From the NCBI GenBank assembly GCA_900474095.1, contig UCOA01000133.1:1-44393 (forward strand): a stretch of 44,393 nt of DNA, read 5' to 3'. The notes beneath the pieces are model-generated. The model worked only from the letters and a program-made list of their open reading frames with translations, was not told the origin of the DNA and did not search any database. Shown here in pieces: positions 40,908-44,393 of this stretch. Position 1 is the first letter of the stretch. Each line of letters begins with the position of its first letter. A program made the translations under genes and the position numbers. This stretch comes from Hyphomicrobiales bacterium (GTDB lineage Bacteria; Pseudomonadota; Alphaproteobacteria; Rhizobiales; Rhizobiaceae).

Positions 40908-41960
40908 TCAATCTGCCAGCACATGCGCCGGGCCGTGGACGCTGATCCGGACCAGAGCGCCCGGCCCCGGAATGTCGAAACCGACACATTTGATCGATAG
41001 GAAATCCGGCATGGCGCGGTCGGTGCGATCGATCCGGACCAGCACCATGCAATCGCCGCCGCCGAACTCCACATCGTCGACGTGTCCGACCGGCCCTTCC
41101 GATCCCGCAGTCGCTGTCGTCAGCCTAATCTGTTCGGGGCGCAGCATGATCGTCGCTCGCCCCTTCTTCGATCCGGGCTCCACGACCAGTGAACCCAGAA
41201 CGCAGTCCGCGCGGCCCGAGACGATATTCGCGTCGAGCAGAATGGCCTCGCCGAGAAAGGTTGCCGTTTCGCGGTCACGCGGCTTTCCGTAGAGCGCGCG
41301 CGGCGACCCGAACTGGACAAGTCGCCCCTGTCGCAGCACGGCCACCTGATCGGCGAAGGACAGCGCCTCGGCCTGATCATGCGTCACCAGGATCGCCGTC
41401 GTCCCGGCGGCGCGCAGCACCCGCGCCACCGTGCGCCGCATCGTATCGCGCAAGCCGGTATCGAGCGCCGAGAAGGGCTCGTCCAGCAACATCAGCCGGG
41501 GCTTCAGCGCGAGCGCCCGCGCCAGTGCGACACGCTGCTGCTGCCCCCCGGAAAGCTGATGCGGACGCCGTGCCGCCATGATGCCGTCAAGCTCGACCAT
41601 TTCCATCAGCTCGGCGATCCGCTTGTCACGGTCCGCGGCCTTCTTGGCCAACCCGAAACCGATATTGTCGGCCACCGTCAGATGCGGGAAGAGCGCCCCG
41701 TCCTGCGAAACGATGCCGATGCCGCGCTTGTGGGCCGGCACGAGCACACCCTTGCCGGCCAGCGCTCGTCCGTCCAGGATCAGCGAGCCGACATCGGGCG
41801 TCTCGAAACCGGCGATGATGCGCAAAAGCGTCGTCTTGCCGGAGCCGGAGGGGCCGACGATCGCCGTGCGGCCGCCCGCCTCGATCTTCATGTCGATCGC
41901 GTCCAGTGCCAGTGTCGGCCCGTAGGATTTCCCGATGGCGTCGATGGTCAGAAACGTCAT
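40908..41960 (-). CDS. Ferric-iron-type ABC importer ATPase (FbpC-like)
   Basis: The product is 350 residues. Walker A is GPSGSGKTT (36-44), the Q-loop lies at [14 protein letters not shown], the signature is [15 protein letters not shown] (136-150), Walker B is LMLLDEP with Asp160, and the H-loop is [10 protein letters not shown]. The C-terminal third (about 240-350) is a TOBE-like domain with [10 protein letters not shown]. It belongs to the Fbp/Afu/Sfu importer class. The start overlaps the permease stop by 4 bp. It is the last gene of the operon and converges on the histidine kinase gene. Confidence 0.93.
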   Translation of the reverse strand: MTFLTIDAIGKSYGPTLALDAIDMKIEAGGRTAIVGPSGSGKTTLLRIIAGFETPDVGSLILDGRALAGKGVLVPAHKRGIGIVSQDGALFPHLTVADNIGFGLAKKAADRDKRIAELMEMVELDGIMAARRPHQLSGGQQQRVALARALALKPRLMLLDEPFSALDTGLRDTMRRTVARVLRAAGTTAILVTHDQAEALSFADQVAVLRQGRLVQFGSPRALYGKPRDRETATFLGEAILLDANIVSGRADCVLGSLVVEPGSKKGRATIMLRPEQIRLTTATAGSEGPVGHVDDVEFGGGDCMVLVRIDRTDRAMPDFLSIKCVGFDIPGPGALVRISVHGPAHVLAD

Positions 41961-43564
41961 TGCCCGACTGCCCGTCTGGATTGGATGTAAAGGAGGAAGG
42001 TCAGCGGCAGAGACAAAATCACCATCATCACCGCATAGGGCGCCGCCGCGACATAGTCGATCTCGCTGGTGAGCGACCAGAATTTGGTGGCCAAGGTCTC
42101 AACGCCGGTTGGCGACAGCATCAACGTTGCCGTCAGTTCGTTGGTGATGCCAAGCGCCACCAATGCCGTACTTGCCGCAACGCCGGGTGCTGCCAGCCGC
42201 ATCGTCGTCTGGCGAACCGCCTGGAACGGGGTGCGCCCCAATGCCATCGCGGCGCGCTCGAGTTCGACCGGGGCCTGGGCGATACTGGTGCGCAGGCCGA
42301 CCATGGCGCGGGGGAGGAACAGCAGCACATAGGCAAGAAACAGCGTCGCGAATGTCTGGTAGAGCGGCAGGATCAGCCGCACCGTGATCGTCACCAGCGC
42401 CAGCGCCACGACGACGCCGGGAAGCGATCCGACATAATAATGACAGGCTTCGAAAATCCGTTGCAGCCGGCCGGGCGCGCGCACCGACAACCAGGCCATC
42501 GGCGCAGCAGTGATCGTCGCCATAACGCCACCGGCGACGGCCAGCACGATGGTCTGCCCGAACGCGCTACCGACAAGATCGATCCGCCAGATCTCGGCAC
42601 CGCCGATATAAAGCCAGCGCGTCAAGGTGACGAAGGGCACGCCGATGGCAAGCGCCATCGTCACGATGTTGAGCGCAAGCGCCGGAACCGCCATGAAGCC
42701 GAGCCGCCGCCTGTCCGCCGGCCGTGCAGCACCTGAACCGACACGGGCATAACGCTCGCCGCCACGCACAATCAGCTCAATACCGAGAAGCAGCAGGCAG
42801 CAGGAGACGAGAACGCCGGCAAGCATGTTCGCTGCCGGGCCGTTGAAGGCCGACTGGAACTGATCGACGATGGCGGTCGAGAACGTGTCAAAGCGGATCA
42901 TCACGTAGAGACCGTACTCGGCCAGAAGATGGAGGCCCACGAGCAGCGAGCCGCCGCAGATCGCCAGTCGCAACTGCGGCAGGATGGTGCGAAAGAAGAC
43001 CTGCCACGGATTGAGCCCGAGCGAGGCTGCCGCATCCTCGATCGCCGGGTCGAGACGCCTGAGTTGCGCGGCAACCGGCAGATAGAGAAACGGGAAATAG
43101 GCAAGCACCGAGACCAACACGCCGCCCGGCAAGCCGTGCAGGCCGGGAAACAGGCTGATCCAGGCATAGCTGTGCACGAAGGCTGGGACCGCGAGCGGCG
43201 CCACCGCAAGCCACGCCCAGAGGCGTACACCGGGCAGATCGGTCCGCTCCGTCAGCCAGGCGAGCGCGACCGAAAGCACGATCGTCAGCGGAATGGTGCA
43301 GAGTTCAAGCAGTGCCGTGTTGATCATGAGATCGCCGACGCGAGCACGGAAAATCAGCTTTGACGCGGTTTCCCAGCCGGTCTGGACGGTGATCCAGGCG
43401 ATGAAGCCGAGCGGCATGAGGCTGAGGAGCGAAACGAGGGCCGCAAGAATTGTGACCCAGAGGTAGGGAACCCCTGCACGTCCTCTGGCGGCAACAACCA
43501 GCCGCCGCAGGGCGGAGATGGATTCGACGTGAAACGCAGTGGCACTCAATATCTCTGCCTTCAA
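41957..43564 (-). CDS. Ferric-iron-type ABC importer permease (FbpB/SfuB-like, fused double permease)
   Basis: The product is 535 residues with about twelve membrane helices in two homologous halves, as in FbpB. Each half has an EAA-type loop: [20 protein letters not shown] in the first and [20 protein letters not shown] in the second. The start codon is probably TTG 43564 ([11 protein letters not shown]), but another TTG five codons later and other starts are possible because no ATG lies near the N-terminus and the ribosome-binding site is unclear. It follows the binding-protein gene by 107 bp and overlaps the ATPase gene by 4 bp. Confidence 0.92.
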   Translation of the reverse strand: MKAEILSATAFHVESISALRRLVVAARGRAGVPYLWVTILAALVSLLSLMPLGFIAWITVQTGWETASKLIFRARVGDLMINTALLELCTIPLTIVLSVALAWLTERTDLPGVRLWAWLAVAPLAVPAFVHSYAWISLFPGLHGLPGGVLVSVLAYFPFLYLPVAAQLRRLDPAIEDAAASLGLNPWQVFFRTILPQLRLAICGGSLLVGLHLLAEYGLYVMIRFDTFSTAIVDQFQSAFNGPAANMLAGVLVSCCLLLLGIELIVRGGERYARVGSGAARPADRRRLGFMAVPALALNIVTMALAIGVPFVTLTRWLYIGGAEIWRIDLVGSAFGQTIVLAVAGGVMATITAAPMAWLSVRAPGRLQRIFEACHYYVGSLPGVVVALALVTITVRLILPLYQTFATLFLAYVLLFLPRAMVGLRTSIAQAPVELERAAMALGRTPFQAVRQTTMRLAAPGVAASTALVALGITNELTATLMLSPTGVETLATKFWSLTSEIDYVAAAPYAVMMVILSLPLTFLLYIQSRRAVGQ

Positions 43565-43671
43565 ACCAAAAGAATATTCGCAGCCGCCCGTCCCGAACCG
43601 CTGCGAACATCACCGGTAGTTCCGATCACATACCTAACCGGAGCGTTCCGTTCAGGTTTAAGCCCTGCCTA

Positions 43672-44393
43672 TCATAGCAGACCGGCCGCCGTCATCAGGT
43701 CTGTGACTTTTGCGCTGTTGAGCGTCGCCGGATCGACCTTGGGATACTGCAGATCGGAGAGTGCCGGCAGCGCCGCGTTCGATGCTTCGCCATTGCCGAT
43801 GGCATATTCGAAAGAGTTGCCGTCGCGCAGGATCGCCTGCCCGCCCTTGCCTGTTACCCAGGCGAGGAACTTCTGGGCATTTTCCTTGTGCTGGCTGGCA
43901 GCAAGCACGGCTCCGCCGGAAATGCTGACGAAGGCGCCTGGATCCTCGTTCTTGAAATAGTGCAACGCGACGTTCTTGCTGTTCTCGCCGGTCTTCGCCT
44001 GGTCGCCGAAATAATAGTAGTGATAGATCACCGCGCCCTCGACTTCGCCGGCATTGACCGCCTTCATCGCCGTCGAGTTGCCCTTGTATGCGGTGAAGTT
44101 TTCCTTCATCGACGTGAGCCAGGAGGCCGTCACCTCCTCACCCTTCAGCGACAGAAGCGCGCTGACGATCGCCTGGAAGTCGGCGCCTGATGGCGACGCT
44201 GCCCAGCGGCCCTTCCAGCTTGGATCGGCAAGATCGAGCATCGATTTCGGCAGCTTGTCTTCGCTCAGCTTGGTCTTGTCATAGGCAAATACGGTCGAGC
44301 GGGCGGCAACGCCGATCCAGTGGCCGTTCGACGGGCGGAAATTCTCAGGCACCTGCTTGAGCGTGTCGGCGGCGACCGGCTCGAACAGGCCCG
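43672..44393 (-). CDS. Ferric-iron-type ABC importer binding protein, partial (FbpA/AfuA-like)
   Basis: About 240 C-terminal residues lie in the window; the frame is open to the right edge and starts within GLFEPVAADTLKQVPENF. It has the transferrin-like bacterial iron-binding pattern: NGHWIGVAARSTVFAYDKTK, LADPSWKGRWAASPSGADF, and VIYHYYYFGDQAKTGENS with the tyrosines that coordinate Fe3+ in FbpA. The signal peptide is outside the window. The order binding protein - permease - ATPase is the normal fbpABC order. An iron-responsive promoter would lie beyond the window. Confidence 0.92.
   Translation of the reverse strand, partial: GLFEPVAADTLKQVPENFRPSNGHWIGVAARSTVFAYDKTKLSEDKLPKSMLDLADPSWKGRWAASPSGADFQAIVSALLSLKGEEVTASWLTSMKENFTAYKGNSTAMKAVNAGEVEGAVIYHYYYFGDQAKTGENSKNVALHYFKNEDPGAFVSISGGAVLAASQHKENAQKFLAWVTGKGGQAILRDGNSFEYAIGNGEASNAALPALSDLQYPKVDPATLNSAKVTDLMTAAGLL

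Noticed and set aside
1-44393. Mobile elements, prophage or genomic-island signs
   Set aside because: No transposase, integrase, tRNA-end attachment site or long terminal repeats were seen, and gene content is housekeeping.

Overview
The window looks like a stretch of a Rhizobiaceae chromosome (Rhizobium/Agrobacterium/Ensifer group of the Alphaproteobacteria). The reasons are the high GC content, a RIME-like palindromic intergenic element upstream of moaA, a class II DAHP synthase, a Usg-family protein, and a gene order (gor - DUF2059 - rpiA / gph - YkuD - fumC) that I remember from rhizobial chromosomes. No transposase, integrase, tRNA, rRNA, CRISPR array or origin was seen. Species cannot be fixed from sequence alone.

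Layout. 1-1360: the N-terminal 453 residues of a large DUF4347 plus RTX/calcium-repeat surface protein, cut by the left edge. 1361-1795: a divergent intergenic region with an orphan Rho-independent terminator (small RNA or attenuator candidate). 1796-3127: a protein of unknown function with two helix-turn-helix-like segments, convergent with a GFA/CENP-V protein. 3258-8807: core metabolism (aroG, gor, a DUF2059 protein, rpiA, gph). 8873-15933: cell envelope and signalling mixed with metabolism: a large and a small L,D-transpeptidase, fumC, a GGDEF protein without an I-site, and an M15 peptidase remnant fused out of frame to a truncated PPOX flavoprotein gene. 16009-17451: an alpha/beta hydrolase divergent from a MarR regulator, with two phased inverted repeats between them. 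17470-24860: molybdenum cofactor genes (moaA, then mobA-mobB), with a DUF971 protein, an NTF2-like protein, a chemoreceptor and a DMT transporter interspersed. 24966-27167: an OmpA-family protein with a long charged repeat array.

27557-30141: a polar amino-acid ABC importer (binding protein plus two permeases) with no ATPase gene beside it, followed by usg. 30581-33143: an SDR protein with a substituted active site, a DUF2270 membrane protein and a TPR-methyltransferase. 33253-35740: an orphan SsuA-like binding protein divergent from an MgtC/DUF4010 membrane protein. 35851-39204: a beta-hydroxyacid dehydrogenase translationally coupled to an AlkD-type glycosylase, an Lrp regulator, an Fe-S uracil-DNA glycosylase and a thermonuclease. 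39305-40867: a PleC/DivJ-like histidine kinase. 40908-44393: a ferric-iron ABC importer in the order binding protein, permease, ATPase; the binding protein is cut by the right edge.

Most of the window is ordinary housekeeping sequence. No clearly new multi-gene system was found. The observations best worth following are the deletion-like junction between the PPOX and M15 genes, the double MarR operator, the orphan terminator near 1.6 kb, the in-frame repeat array in the OmpA protein, and the two importers without an ATPase gene.
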